From assembly GCA_964426915.1 (NCBI GenBank), contig CAYRTD010000005.1:1-62686 (forward strand): DNA of 62,686 nt, read 5' to 3'. The position numbers and the translations under genes are program-made. This DNA comes from CAYRTD01 sp964426915 (lineage in GTDB: Bacteria; Bacteroidota; Bacteroidia; Bacteroidales; GCA-2748055). The notes under the pieces are model-generated. The model had not been told where the DNA came from and made no database searches. It saw nothing but the letters and a program-made list of their open reading frames with translations. Positions 53,150 to 62,542 of this stretch are shown piece after piece (the stretch's first letter is position 1; each line of letters begins with the position of its first letter).

Positions 53150-55294
53150 ATGTCTACAGGAAAGAATACTATAATATACCGGTCTTTGAGTCTGATATGG
53201 CTCATTTTATTGCCGTTTATCTCTGAGGCCCAAAAGGCTGAAATAATGCTAGTAAAGCATAGCCCTGAAAGAATACCTGAAGTTTTTATCGCAAACAATG
53301 AAATGAGCACTCTCATGTCAGCAGAATTATCTGGACATTCCGATACCCTTTACATACATCTGGATTATAATGAAAAATATACGCTACATCTTAGTGATTA
53401 TGAACCCCGTCGAACAGGGGAACCTTTATTAAGTCTTTACCTCAATGGAATTCCAATTATTGTTGTACATTCAGATATTTCTGCGGGCGATCATTCCTGG
53501 TCCTTTTACACGGGAATTGATAAACCTGCCTTGAGAATTGTGGGAGGGACTTCCGTATCCATAGAAGATTATCCATGGCAGGTCTTTATAAATGCCGGTG
53601 ATTATTTATGTGGCGGAACAATAATAGCCGATAAGTGGGTTTTAACTGCTGCGCATTGTCTTTTTGACGAAGAAAACATTCAAATTCCTGATAGCGTTAT
53701 TTCTTTTCTTGCCGGTGCTGAATTTCCTTTTAACTTTTCCCCTGATGGAGAAAAATATGAGGTTGATTTATCGGTGATTCACGAAGATTACGATCCTGAA
53801 TCTTTTGGAAATGACATGGCTTTGTTAAGAACAAATAAAGTAATAGAGCATGAAATTGCCCGGCCACTAAATCTGATAACCGAAGAGGAGGTAAATGCCG
53901 GCCTTACAGATCCTGGTTCAGAAGCGATAATAACCGGCTGGGGGCTTACAAGTGTTGACCCGGCAGAATTCCCTTCAAGGCTTCAAAAGCTGAATCTCCC
54001 CATTGTTTCCAATGAAATAGGGAGAGCGGTATGGGGTCCTTTACCCGATAATGTGCTAATTGCCGGTTACATAAATGGTGAGGGAGATGCATGTGGAGGT
54101 GACAGCGGAGGGCCCCTTATTGTGCAATCCGGAAATGAATACAAACTTGCAGGGATCACAAGCTGGGGAAGCTCCAATTGTAATTCTGTAGGTGGCTACC
54201 TAAAAGTATCTGCCTTTCTTGAATGGTTAAGGAAAAATACAGGAGTAGGGCAGGACCAGTTTAGAACTATACGTCCAAGGGGTGGTGACTTTCGGTGTCA
54301 TAATTCCCCGCCCATGTCTGAAACCCGGAACTATGTTAGTGATGAGCTTACTGCAGCAACAGGATATGAATGGAGGTTGGAACCCCAATCGGCCGGTAGT
54401 ATTACTTACACCGATACCCTGGCACAGGTCGAATGGGCAAATGATTTTATTGGAGAAGCTTATGTAAGCGCCAGAGCAATTACTCCGGAGGGATATACTA
54501 ACTGGGCAGGCCAGCGGGTTGAAACCTCGCCATTGACCCAGGTGACTTCCCAGACAGGAGATACATCTGTTTGTCTTAATACCGGTCTAAGCCTCTATGT
54601 AAATGCAGTAGGATCGGATTTAACTTATGACTGGTTCCTGAATGGGGATCTCATCAGAGTTGAAGGAGATCCTGTTTTCATCCGGCAGGATGCCGGGCTG
54701 AATTATGAGGGTATTTATTATTGTGAGATAACAGGGATTTGCGGTACGGCTGTTTCCGAACCCATTGAAGTGGAGCTAATGGCTCATACAAATATTATAT
54801 CGGCACCTGATAATAATATTAACCTGTCGCTTGGTGATAATCTTGAACTTGCAATAGATGCCATTGGGCATGAATTGCAGTATAGCTGGTTTAAAGATGG
54901 ATCATCTATTTCAGAACCTCCAACAGAAAGCATCCTGTTAATTGAAAATATAAAAGCAGATGGTACCGGACTTTACCAGGTCCAGGTAGATGGAACCTGC
55001 GGAACCGAAGTAAGTGAAAAAATCTATGTATATGTAGATCCCGATATCAGACAATTCCCTGAAGGGATCAATATCTGGCCGACATTAACAACCACCGGCC
55101 AGGTGAACATAGCAGTCGATGATGACAGAATTTTTGATGTTTATATATATAATTTAAAGGGGGTGCGTTTAGATACAAAAACCTATTGCCAGTATAAAGC
55201 AATCCTGGATCTGGGTCGTTACAGGCCTGATATTTACATTATTGAAGTTAGGTTTGAGAATGAATCGAAAAATTATAAAATAATAAAACAATAG
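53150..55294 (+). CDS. Secreted trypsin-like serine protease zymogen with Ig-like and T9SS domains
   Basis: A 714-residue secreted S1 protease. A signal peptide (to about 28) and a propeptide (to R129) precede IVGGTSVSIEDYPWQ, the classic trypsinogen activation site. The triad is H169 (LTAAHC), D222 (GNDMALL) and S319 (GDSGGP). D313, six residues before the serine, predicts trypsin-like cleavage after Arg or Lys, so self-activation is possible. Cysteine pairs around the active site are kept. Residues about 370-635 contain PKD/Ig-like domains (YDWFLNGDLIRVEG, YSWFKDGSSI). The C-terminal 75 residues resemble a T9SS sorting domain. Substrate unknown. Confidence 0.87.
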   Translation: MSTGKNTIIYRSLSLIWLILLPFISEAQKAEIMLVKHSPERIPEVFIANNEMSTLMSAELSGHSDTLYIHLDYNEKYTLHLSDYEPRRTGEPLLSLYLNGIPIIVVHSDISAGDHSWSFYTGIDKPALRIVGGTSVSIEDYPWQVFINAGDYLCGGTIIADKWVLTAAHCLFDEENIQIPDSVISFLAGAEFPFNFSPDGEKYEVDLSVIHEDYDPESFGNDMALLRTNKVIEHEIARPLNLITEEEVNAGLTDPGSEAIITGWGLTSVDPAEFPSRLQKLNLPIVSNEIGRAVWGPLPDNVLIAGYINGEGDACGGDSGGPLIVQSGNEYKLAGITSWGSSNCNSVGGYLKVSAFLEWLRKNTGVGQDQFRTIRPRGGDFRCHNSPPMSETRNYVSDELTAATGYEWRLEPQSAGSITYTDTLAQVEWANDFIGEAYVSARAITPEGYTNWAGQRVETSPLTQVTSQTGDTSVCLNTGLSLYVNAVGSDLTYDWFLNGDLIRVEGDPVFIRQDAGLNYEGIYYCEITGICGTAVSEPIEVELMAHTNIISAPDNNINLSLGDNLELAIDAIGHELQYSWFKDGSSISEPPTESILLIENIKADGTGLYQVQVDGTCGTEVSEKIYVYVDPDIRQFPEGINIWPTLTTTGQVNIAVDDDRIFDVYIYNLKGVRLDTKTYCQYKAILDLGRYRPDIYIIEVRFENESKNYKIIKQ

Positions 55295-55302
55295 CTATGG
55301 CG

Positions 55303-56391
55303 TCATTCTTCTTCCTCATTCTTTTTCTTCTCTTTTTCCTTATCTTTGTCTTTATCTTTATCTTTATCTTTTGAAAACAAACGGATTAATCCGCTCCTCT
55401 GAATGGATTCAGCAGCATCAGTAGCTTCAATAACTGCCTTATTCAGTCTTTCCATAAAAATTTCCAGAGAATCGGAGAAGGTCGTATCGGCCACGAAAGT
55501 TGAAATAGCATTTCCTTCAGTATTCATTTTTTGAGCAAGTTGAGACAAGCTCTCTGTCGTTGTCTGAAGGTTCCTACTTGACAGATAAAGATTGTTTGTC
55601 AGCGTTGTATCGGTAAAGAAACGTCCGAAAATACCTTCACCCTGATTGATCTTGTTGGTGATACTAACGAGGTTATCCGCAATCTGATTTAATCCGGCAT
55701 TCGTAGAGTCAAGCTGGGAAGAAAACACCGTATCGGTAAAAAGCTTTCCAATAATACCTTCACCCTGGTTTATTTTTTGGGTAACATCAATAAGGTTTCC
55801 GGTGATCCGGGTGATATTTTGGCTGGTTTTATCCAGATTCCTGGTAACTGTGGTATCCGTAAATATTTTCCCGAAGACCCCATCCCCCCGGTTTATCTTG
55901 TCGGTAATGCCAATAAGGTTTTCCGAAACAAGACTTATGCTTTCAGACGAAGCTTTAATCTCTTTCATGATATCATCTATTTCTACAGGTTCTACTGATG
56001 GCAGTTGGTCTCCCGCTTCAACAGAAGGAGAATCGGGTGTTCCGGGAAGGAGAATAACGATTTTATTCCCCATAAGCCCTTCATTTCCTATAGATGCCAC
56101 GGAATTTTTCTTGATAAAATTTGACACTTTCTGTTCGATAGACATCTCTACTTCAATGGTTGTATCTGATATTATTACGAGACTAACTACTGAGCCAACA
56201 TCGATACCGGTAAAGCGAACATCGTTTCCTACATTTAATCCTTTTACATCCTTGAAGACTGCAGATATTTTTATAGTTTCCTTGAAGAAATTCTGCTCTC
56301 TGCCGACAACTACAATTGCAGCGATGAATATAGCAATTGATACGGTTACCAGAATCCCTACCTGTCTGTAATATTTGCTTTTACTTGCCAC
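55303..56391 (-). CDS. mlaD: MlaD-like MCE domain protein
   Basis: A 362-residue protein with one N-terminal membrane helix (about 11-30) and an MCE domain (about 38-115; FKDVKGLNVGNDVRFTGIDV and NEGLMGNKIVILLPG). A periplasmic tail holds three full and one partial repeat of about 41 residues: DKINRGDGVFGKIFTDTT, QKINQGEGIIGKLFTDT and NKINQGEGIFGRFFTDTT. It ends in a Lys/Asp/Glu-rich run encoded by a short DNA microsatellite (about 55317-55372). It is the substrate-binding part of the Mla-type lipid transporter that moves phospholipid between the membranes. It is the last gene of the mlaE-mlaF-mlaD operon. The KINxGEGxxGK repeat is common in Bacteroidota MCE proteins. Confidence 0.9.
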   Translation of the reverse strand: MASKSKYYRQVGILVTVSIAIFIAAIVVVGREQNFFKETIKISAVFKDVKGLNVGNDVRFTGIDVGSVVSLVIISDTTIEVEMSIEQKVSNFIKKNSVASIGNEGLMGNKIVILLPGTPDSPSVEAGDQLPSVEPVEIDDIMKEIKASSESISLVSENLIGITDKINRGDGVFGKIFTDTTVTRNLDKTSQNITRITGNLIDVTQKINQGEGIIGKLFTDTVFSSQLDSTNAGLNQIADNLVSITNKINQGEGIFGRFFTDTTLTNNLYLSSRNLQTTTESLSQLAQKMNTEGNAISTFVADTTFSDSLEIFMERLNKAVIEATDAAESIQRSGLIRLFSKDKDKDKDKDKEKEKKKNEEEE

Positions 56392-56408
56392 TTGTTTTAT
56401 ATTTTAGA

Positions 56409-57143
56409 TTATTGAAAAAAATGTGCAAATCTTTCATCTTTGCTCTCCTGAAGATCCTTAAACGTTCCTTCCGCTATATTCTTGCCCTCATCTATAACTA
56501 TAATGCGATCTGAAACAGTTTCCGCACATTTCATATCATGGGTAACCACGATACTCGAATTTCCGCGGTTGCTTTGGATCGAAACTATCAGTTCACTTAT
56601 TTCATTGGAAGTGTATGGGTCCAGTCCTGTGGTGGGTTCGTCATAAAGAATAATCTCCGGCTCCATTACCAGGGTTCGCGCAAGACCGGCTCTTTTTCTC
56701 ATTCCACCGGATAATTCTGAGGGCATCTTATCCCTTGCTTGGGTCAATCCCACACTTTCCAGTGATTTTGCTATAACTTCTTCTTTATTTGTATTTTTAA
56801 TATATTTATTTCGTTTTAAAGGAAACATCAGGTTTTCATAAAGTGTCATGGAATCATACAAAGCACCACTCTGAAACAGAAAGCCCATATGACTTCTGAG
56901 TTTATTAAGCGGATCCTCCTTCAGGTCCAGAATATTTTCACCAAGGACCACTATAGTTCCTGAATCAGGCGTAAGTAAATTTGTTATGCATTTTAAAAGT
57001 ACGGATTTTCCTGCCCCCGATTTACCCAGTATTACAAGCGTTTCTCCTTTGTATAGTTCCATAGAGAAATTATCGAAAATGCTGACATCATCAAATTTGA
57101 CAGTTAAATCTTGTATTTCAATAACCTTTTCCTTCATGATCAT
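56409..57143 (-). CDS. mlaF: Mla-type ABC transporter ATPase
   Basis: A 244-residue ABC ATPase: Walker A VILGKSGAGKSVLL, Q-loop FLFQSGALYDSMT, signature ELSGGMRKRAGLART, Walker B EIILYDEPTTGLDP and switch His VVTHDM. The FLFQSGALYDSMTLYEN and ELSGGMRKR segments are typical of MlaF. It powers lipid transfer through MlaE, with the MCE protein MlaD as partner. It overlaps mlaE by 4 bp and stands 17 bp before mlaD, so a single operon is near certain. Confidence 0.93.
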   Translation of the reverse strand: MIMKEKVIEIQDLTVKFDDVSIFDNFSMELYKGETLVILGKSGAGKSVLLKCITNLLTPDSGTIVVLGENILDLKEDPLNKLRSHMGFLFQSGALYDSMTLYENLMFPLKRNKYIKNTNKEEVIAKSLESVGLTQARDKMPSELSGGMRKRAGLARTLVMEPEIILYDEPTTGLDPYTSNEISELIVSIQSNRGNSSIVVTHDMKCAETVSDRIIVIDEGKNIAEGTFKDLQESKDERFAHFFQ

Positions 57144-57886
57144 GTAATAATTTCAGTTATCTGTACTGCCAGCAAGTCAAGTATAAAAATTGATAAGGAG
57201 GAAAGTACCACTGCGGAATTTGTTGCCGATCCGACTCCTTCGGCACCTTTACTGGTGTAATAACCTCTGTAACAACTTAATATCCCAATAGCAAAGCCGA
57301 AAAAATAGGTTTTGATAAGAGAAGGAATTATATCCACAAAGTCAATGGCACTGAAAGCATCACGAAAAAAAAGTTGCAATGACATGCTGCTGTTCATAAT
57401 AATTCCAAGGTAGGTTCCCATCAGTGCAATAAAATCACCATATACGATCAAAACCGGAAGAATAAAGGTAGCGGCGAGTACACGAGTGCTCACCAGGTAT
57501 TTTATAGGATAGGTGCCACTTACTTCCATGGCATCAATTTGTTCTGTTACCCTCATGGAACCGAGTTCAGCCCCGATTCCCGAACCTACCTTACCGGCAA
57601 AGATCAGGGAGAAAATAACGGGTCCAATTTCACGAAGTACCGAGATAAACACCATGCCCGGCAGAATAGATTCTGCTCCCAGGCTAACAAGAACGGGTCT
57701 GGTCTGAAGTGTAAGCACTAAGCCCAAAATAAGCGCTGTTATGCTCACCAGCCCCAGGGTTTTTACTCCGGCAATATAACACTGCCTTACAAATTCACTA
57801 AACTCAAATGGCCTTTTAAAACTAAAACGCAATGTTCTAAAAGTGAAAAGAGTGAATTTCGCGATCTCTTCAAAAAAATTATTCAC
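57140..57886 (-). CDS. mlaE: Mla-type ABC transporter permease
   Basis: A 248-residue inner-membrane permease with about five helices. MlaE marks are FVRQCYIAGVKTLGLVS, GLVLTLQTRPVLVSLGAE, REIGPVIFSLIFAGKVGS, GAELGSMRVTEQIDAMEV and TYFFGFAIGILSCYRGYY. It is the first gene of the mlaE-mlaF-mlaD operon on the minus strand. No recognisable promoter was found in the 246 bp upstream. Confidence 0.93.
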   Translation of the reverse strand: MNNFFEEIAKFTLFTFRTLRFSFKRPFEFSEFVRQCYIAGVKTLGLVSITALILGLVLTLQTRPVLVSLGAESILPGMVFISVLREIGPVIFSLIFAGKVGSGIGAELGSMRVTEQIDAMEVSGTYPIKYLVSTRVLAATFILPVLIVYGDFIALMGTYLGIIMNSSMSLQLFFRDAFSAIDFVDIIPSLIKTYFFGFAIGILSCYRGYYTSKGAEGVGSATNSAVVLSSLSIFILDLLAVQITEIIT

Positions 57887-58132
57887 GATAGTTATTAATA
57901 ATTGTCAGTTAGTGCTTGTAAAAATTTTCCATGAAGATATGATGATTTTTTTAATTATGGAATAATTATACTTTGTTTGCGCATTGGAAAAAAATAGATC
58001 CACCCCTGTTGTCAATGCATACTTTTACTATTGATGCAAATGTTGGTGTGATTGGGAAATAATCATCTTCGGGTCCCATGCTATGAGAAGAATTACATAT
58101 AAGACAGCTTCATCTGTCGAAGCGAGATAGCA

Positions 58133-58816
58133 CTACTGTTCTTGCGATAGTTTGATAATTTCCTTATCTATATCTTCCAGTTCTTTTATAACAGACTTAA
58201 CCTTTTTCTGAGCAAAAGTCTGCACGGGAACCCGGTTATCATTGTTTTTGTATGCCAGGTAAATATGCATGCCCAACTGGGATGCAGCTTTCTTTTTATC
58301 TTCATTAAGCTTATTTATCTCATACCGGTCGCGATACTGGTCCGCTACTTTCTGGGCATAATTGACACCCTCAGCTGTGAGATCCGATCCCTGTTTAAAT
58401 GCACCTTTGGCTTTTTCCCTTATTGCACCGAAAATATTTTCGGAATAGGAGCTGACTTTTTCAGCAAAATCCTTTGCTTCTTCATTTAATGTTCTTGCTC
58501 CGGCAGAAACATTTTCCTGGACATCATCCCAGAAAGCTTTATCGGTGGTTTGATCCGATATATCCTTAAATTTTTCTTTTGCTGAATCCACTTGTTTTTT
58601 TGCTTCTTTCTTTGTTTTTTGGTCTGCGTCTTTTAGGTTTTCTCTTAGCTTTTCAGATGCCGACTTTGCCTGTTCAGCTTTTTCGTCAATTGTTTTTGCT
58701 GTCTTTTTTACCGTTTCTTTTGCTTTTTCCTTTGCTGCATCTTTGGACTTTTTTGAAGAGGCAGCAGTTTCTTTTTTTGTTGTCGTCTTTTTTGTGTCAC
58801 CGGTTTTGCGTGCCAT
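58133..58816 (-). CDS. Lys-rich coiled-coil (LEA/apolipoprotein-like) protein
   Basis: A 227-residue soluble, highly charged protein. The first 90 residues are a Lys/Ala/Thr-rich tract (KKTTTKKETAASSKKSKDAA) with heptad-like AEQAKSASEKL. The middle contains FAEKVSSYSENIFGAIREKA, and the C-terminal 60 residues are a more ordered helical part (LGMHIYLAYKNNDNRVPVQT). It resembles late-embryogenesis or histone-H1-like stress proteins by composition only. It follows the LapA-like gene by 21 bp and is probably co-transcribed with it. Function unknown. Confidence 0.6.
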   Translation of the reverse strand: MARKTGDTKKTTTKKETAASSKKSKDAAKEKAKETVKKTAKTIDEKAEQAKSASEKLRENLKDADQKTKKEAKKQVDSAKEKFKDISDQTTDKAFWDDVQENVSAGARTLNEEAKDFAEKVSSYSENIFGAIREKAKGAFKQGSDLTAEGVNYAQKVADQYRDRYEINKLNEDKKKAASQLGMHIYLAYKNNDNRVPVQTFAQKKVKSVIKELEDIDKEIIKLSQEQ

Positions 58817-58837
58817 AATATAGATTTTTAAGGTTTC

Positions 58838-59158
58838 CTAATAGTCAGGTTTGGAAGGGGCTGCATTGTCAGGCGCTTCAGAAGTTTCATCTTCCTTTCT
58901 TGCTTCCATTTCCTTCAGCTTTTTAATCTCCTCATCTTTCTTTTTAATTTTGTTCTTCATTCTTAAAAATTCAGAAAAAGAGAAAATATAGCTTAATATA
59001 GCTCCTACAGCAATGGAGAGTATTATCAGAAGCGAAAGTGAAATACTAAACTTGAATTTGAATAACTGCAATTGTACGGGTTCGGCATTTTCAATGGCAA
59101 AAAGAACAAGAAAAATGCTTATAATCAGTACAATTATGTATGATACCTGTGTTTTCAT
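58838..59158 (-). CDS. LapA-like (DUF1049) inner-membrane protein
   Basis: A 106-residue protein with two transmembrane helices (about 5-22 and 40-64) and the DUF1049 signature FAIENAEPVQLQLFKFKFSISL. A cytoplasmic coiled-coil tail (MKNKIKKKDEEIKKLKEME) follows. LapA-family proteins help lipopolysaccharide assembly in E. coli; in Bacteroidota the role is not established. It is the first gene of a pair with the Lys-rich protein. Confidence 0.8.
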   Translation of the reverse strand: MKTQVSYIIVLIISIFLVLFAIENAEPVQLQLFKFKFSISLSLLIILSIAVGAILSYIFSFSEFLRMKNKIKKKDEEIKKLKEMEARKEDETSEAPDNAAPSKPDY

Positions 59159-59163
59159 AGTTT

Positions 59164-59195
59164 ATAAGATAAGGAATTTCAGTTTAAAAAACAAA
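59164..59195 (-). promoter_or_regulatory. Weak promoter candidate for the LapA-like pair
   Basis: On the minus strand TTTG (59192-59195) is followed after 20 nt by TATCTTAT (59164-59171), a two-mismatch version of TAnnTTTG, six bases before the ATG at 59158. The spacing is right, but the very short leader makes this tentative. Confidence 0.3.
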
Positions 59196-59248
59196 AAAAG
59201 TAATTTTTCCCAGATCAGGGAATAAAAAGTTTCTACCCGGTGTTAATT

Positions 59249-59500
59249 TTTGTCCAGAAAGTCCGCCATCTGCGATATGCCCGCCCCAGAAATGCTCATC
59301 CGCCCCGGGCGGGCTGCGCATTTTGGGCCTTGTGCCTCTGCACGCGGTCGCATGCCCGGTTAAAAACGGGACAGGCCCGCCTGCCGTTGCTCTGGCCATC
59401 CTTAGGCGGGCAGGATTGATCTCGACCTTTAGCTTCGCTGAGCTCACCGCCAATTGGCGGTTCGGTTCTGATTAAACACTTGACTTTATTGACGGTCACT
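59249..59500. repeat. Dispersed element, expanded GC-rich copy C
   Basis: The left part (TTGTCCAGAAAGTCCGCCAT, CTGCGATATGC) and right part (GATTGATCTCGACC, TTGACTTTATTGACGGTCAC) match the element. The middle is enlarged by GC-rich nested palindromes (CCGCCCCGGGCGGG; CCCGGTTAAAAACGGG; GCCCGCCTGCC with GGCGGGCAGG; CGCCAATTGGCG). It fills most of the 378-bp gap upstream of the LapA-like gene. Confidence 0.6.
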
Positions 59501-59536
59501 ACCACGATAACTAAACACTTAAGGAATTGTTCACTT

Positions 59537-62473
59537 TCAGTACCGGGGATCCGGTTTTAGGGGGAGTTTTGCCATTTTTTTCACTTCAAGGACCGGAAAA
59601 CCGAATTCTTCTACAATTTTCCCCAGGATCAGATAGACCCCGTATCCACGATAAGGATATTTTCTAAGTGAATCCGGAAAGTTAACAGTATCAAAAAATT
59701 CACCTTCCGAATCCAGAAAAGCTCCGAAATGCATATAGTCTTTTTTTACCGTATAAACATTTTTGAGAGCGGCCAGATTCCCTGTCATTCGCACCTCAGC
59801 ACCAATATTATTTACAAGGTCACGAGCCATTATCTCACCCCGGAATTTTGTCTGTAAGAGATCAAAATAGCTGAGACTTACAGGAAATCCCAGTAATTCA
59901 ATTTCATCGTAGGCATCCTCAATATCACTTTCAACAAGCACCGGTAGCTGAAACTCGCGTTTTTTTATACCGAACAGTTCAAGAGCAGTTGTATCTTTTC
60001 TTTTTTTTCCGGTATACATGTGGGTTTCCCACAGGAGTTCTTTTTTGGTTTTTCCCGTAAATCGCAATGCATTAATGCGAATAAGAATGATCATTTGCTC
60101 CCTGCCCGCAGCTACGCGGGAGATGAAGTTTTCAAGACTGGTATATTTTCCGTTTCTGTTTCGTTCCCTGATGATCGTTTCAACAACATTTTTTTCAAGA
60201 TTCTGAATATGTATAAAACCTGTATATATGTCCCTGCCCTTTATAGAAGTAAGATATTCACCTTCATTAACGCAGGGAAGAAGTAAATTTGCCCCGCAGC
60301 GTTTTGCTTCATTGAAATAGACCCAGCTACGGTAAAATCCACCGAAGTTATTGATCACAGCAACCATGAACTCAAGAGGATAATGAGCCTTAAGGTAAAG
60401 GCTCTGGAAACTTTCCACGGCATAGGAAGCTGAATGGGCCTTGGAAAAGGAATAACCGGCAAAAGAGTTGATCTGTCTCCAGACCTCATCGCTCAATTCA
60501 TCGGGGTAACCAAGAGCCCTGCAGTTACTTTTATAGCGTGCAGCAATACGCTCAAACTCTTTTGACGAACGATATTTACCGCTCATGGCCCGGCGCAGGA
60601 CATCAGCATCGGCTAGATCCAGGCCGGCGAAATGATGGCAGACTTTGATCACATCTTCCTGGTAAACCATCACACCATAGGTCTCTTTCAATTGCTTTTC
60701 CATAACAGGGTGCAGATATTCGAAGCCATCCGGATTGTGGAAGCGTTTGATGTATTCTTTCATCATGCCCGATTTTGCCACCCCCGGCCGTATAATGGAA
60801 CTCGCGGCAACAAGGCTGAGGTAATCGTTACACCGGAGTTTTTTAAGTAAGCCGCGCATGGCAGGGCTTTCAATATAAAAGCAGCCGTTGGTTTCGCCTT
60901 CTTCGAGTTGTTTTCTGACCTTTGGATCAGTTATAAACTCCTGTACACGATGTACATCAACACTGATTTTCTGATTCTCAAGAATAATATCTGCAGCATC
61001 TCCTATGTGGCCGATTCCCCGCTGACTCAGGATGTCCAGTTTTTCATAACCGATCTCCTCGGCTACGTACATATCCCACTGAGTAGCCGGAAATCCTTTG
61101 GGAGGCATATCCAGTGCTACATAATTGGTTATAGGCTCTTCAGAGATCAGTACTCCTCCGGCATGAATACTTCTCAGGTTGGGAAAGTTAACCAGTTTAC
61201 TCCCCAACCGGTAGATATTGCCGGTAATTTCACCTTTATTCAAAGGATTTCCCGGATCATTTACAAGCATGTCGATCTCTGCGGAAGGTAAGCCATAAAC
61301 CTTACCAAGCTCCCGGAAAATTGAACGGCCTTTAAAAGTGGAAATTGTACCTATAAAGGCTGTGTGCCGTTTCCCATATCGTTTGAAAATATAATCCAGC
61401 ACATCATCCCTTTCCCGCCATGAATAATCAATGTCGAAATCAGGAGGGCTGCTTCTTTTCGGATTGATAAAGCGTTCAAAATACAGGTCAAGTTTAATGG
61501 GGTCTACATTGGTGATCCTGAGGCAATAGGCAACGACCGAATTTGCTCCGCTTCCCCTGCCTACATGATAATATCCACATGACATTGAATAACGTATCAC
61601 ATCCCAGGTAATAAGAAAATAAGATGAAAAGCCCAACTTGTCGATGATCTGAAGCTCATGCTTTACCCGTCTTTTGGCTTCTTCATTGTTTTTCCCATAA
61701 CGGTAATGCATTCCTTCTATGGCGAGCTTTTCAAGAAGAATGCGGTCATCATTACGTGAAGAAGTGAATACCTGTTTGTTTTTTATGCTCCGGTAATCAA
61801 AAGCTATTCCGCAATCGCGGATCAAAGCCTCTGAATTTCGGATAATACCCGGATAATCCTCATAAGCACACAACAATAAATCAATTGGTAGCATTATTTC
61901 CCGGTCCGTACCCGTATTTTCCGGTTTGAGTTTTGATAATAAGGTATTGTGATCGATAGCCCTGAGATGACGGTGAATAATATAATCCTCTTTACCTGCA
62001 AAGCTTACCGGGTGCCAGATAATGAGTTTTTCCCGGCGGTTACGATAGGGAGAGGTGAAGAGCTTGTTAAGATCGGAGATGCGGATTCCTATCAGTTCGT
62101 TAGTTCTTAAGCGTTCCGGATGGCGGCTCCATGAATAAATGATCCATACATTTTCAAACTCAGGTGGGCGGGAGGGCAGGGGCTCTTTATTTTCGTTATG
62201 CCAGGAGAGGAACTCGTTCAGCTCACAGAATCCTCGATTGTTACGGGCAAGCCCGGTATAAAGATATTTATCCCCGTCTCTGAACTCTATCCCGGCAATG
62301 GGATGTATCCCATTTTCATTGCAGAGCCTTACAAAGTCGATCATTCCCGTACTGTTATTGATATCGGTAAGCGCCAGCGCTTCCACATTATTTTTAACGG
62401 CCTCTTCCACCAGTTTTTCCGGTGAAAGGGTTCCATAGCGAAGACTATAGTATGTGTGTGTATTGAGGTACAT
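59537..62473 (-). CDS. Short DnaE-type DNA polymerase III alpha subunit (possibly translesion type)
   Basis: A 978-residue C-family polymerase, shorter than a replicative DnaE of about 1160. The N-terminal PHP domain keeps HTYYSLRYG and LALTDINN but has lost the second and third expected histidines (Y8 and I38 in their place), so its metal site is probably dead. The catalytic part has YYHVGRGSGANS, SPPDFDIDYSWRERDDVL (two Asp), EEIGYEKLDILSQRG (third Asp), YGVMVYQEDVIKV and FAGYSFSKAHSASYA. The C-terminus has a helix-hairpin-helix and OB region without the tau-binding tail. In many bacteria such a second DnaE works with a Y-family partner in SOS mutagenesis; no partner is in the window. The start at 62473 fits the family. 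Confidence 0.85.
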   Translation of the reverse strand: MYLNTHTYYSLRYGTLSPEKLVEEAVKNNVEALALTDINNSTGMIDFVRLCNENGIHPIAGIEFRDGDKYLYTGLARNNRGFCELNEFLSWHNENKEPLPSRPPEFENVWIIYSWSRHPERLRTNELIGIRISDLNKLFTSPYRNRREKLIIWHPVSFAGKEDYIIHRHLRAIDHNTLLSKLKPENTGTDREIMLPIDLLLCAYEDYPGIIRNSEALIRDCGIAFDYRSIKNKQVFTSSRNDDRILLEKLAIEGMHYRYGKNNEEAKRRVKHELQIIDKLGFSSYFLITWDVIRYSMSCGYYHVGRGSGANSVVAYCLRITNVDPIKLDLYFERFINPKRSSPPDFDIDYSWRERDDVLDYIFKRYGKRHTAFIGTISTFKGRSIFRELGKVYGLPSAEIDMLVNDPGNPLNKGEITGNIYRLGSKLVNFPNLRSIHAGGVLISEEPITNYVALDMPPKGFPATQWDMYVAEEIGYEKLDILSQRGIGHIGDAADIILENQKISVDVHRVQEFITDPKVRKQLEEGETNGCFYIESPAMRGLLKKLRCNDYLSLVAASSIIRPGVAKSGMMKEYIKRFHNPDGFEYLHPVMEKQLKETYGVMVYQEDVIKVCHHFAGLDLADADVLRRAMSGKYRSSKEFERIAARYKSNCRALGYPDELSDEVWRQINSFAGYSFSKAHSASYAVESFQSLYLKAHYPLEFMVAVINNFGGFYRSWVYFNEAKRCGANLLLPCVNEGEYLTSIKGRDIYTGFIHIQNLEKNVVETIIRERNRNGKYTSLENFISRVAAGREQMIILIRINALRFTGKTKKELLWETHMYTGKKRKDTTALELFGIKKREFQLPVLVESDIEDAYDEIELLGFPVSLSYFDLLQTKFRGEIMARDLVNNIGAEVRMTGNLAALKNVYTVKKDYMHFGAFLDSEGEFFDTVNFPDSLRKYPYRGYGVYLILGKIVEEFGFPVLEVKKMAKLPLKPDPRY

Positions 62474-62487
62474 TGTTTTTGCCTAAT

Positions 62488-62542
62488 TGTGTCTGTCCAT
62501 AATGTCCGATATCGGCGTTGCCCGACTCTATTGACAGGCACT
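62488..62542. repeat. Dispersed element, internally deleted copy D
   Basis: GTGTCTGTCCATAATGTCC, GATATCGGCGTTG and then directly CCCGACTCTATTGACAGGCA. The left arm and right end are joined with the central stem missing. It begins 15 bp upstream of the DnaE-type gene start. Confidence 0.7.

Noticed and set aside
55317..55372. Frameshift or assembly artefact in the Lys/Asp run of mlaD
   Set aside because: The microsatellite stays in frame to a normal stop; charged tails are common in these proteins.
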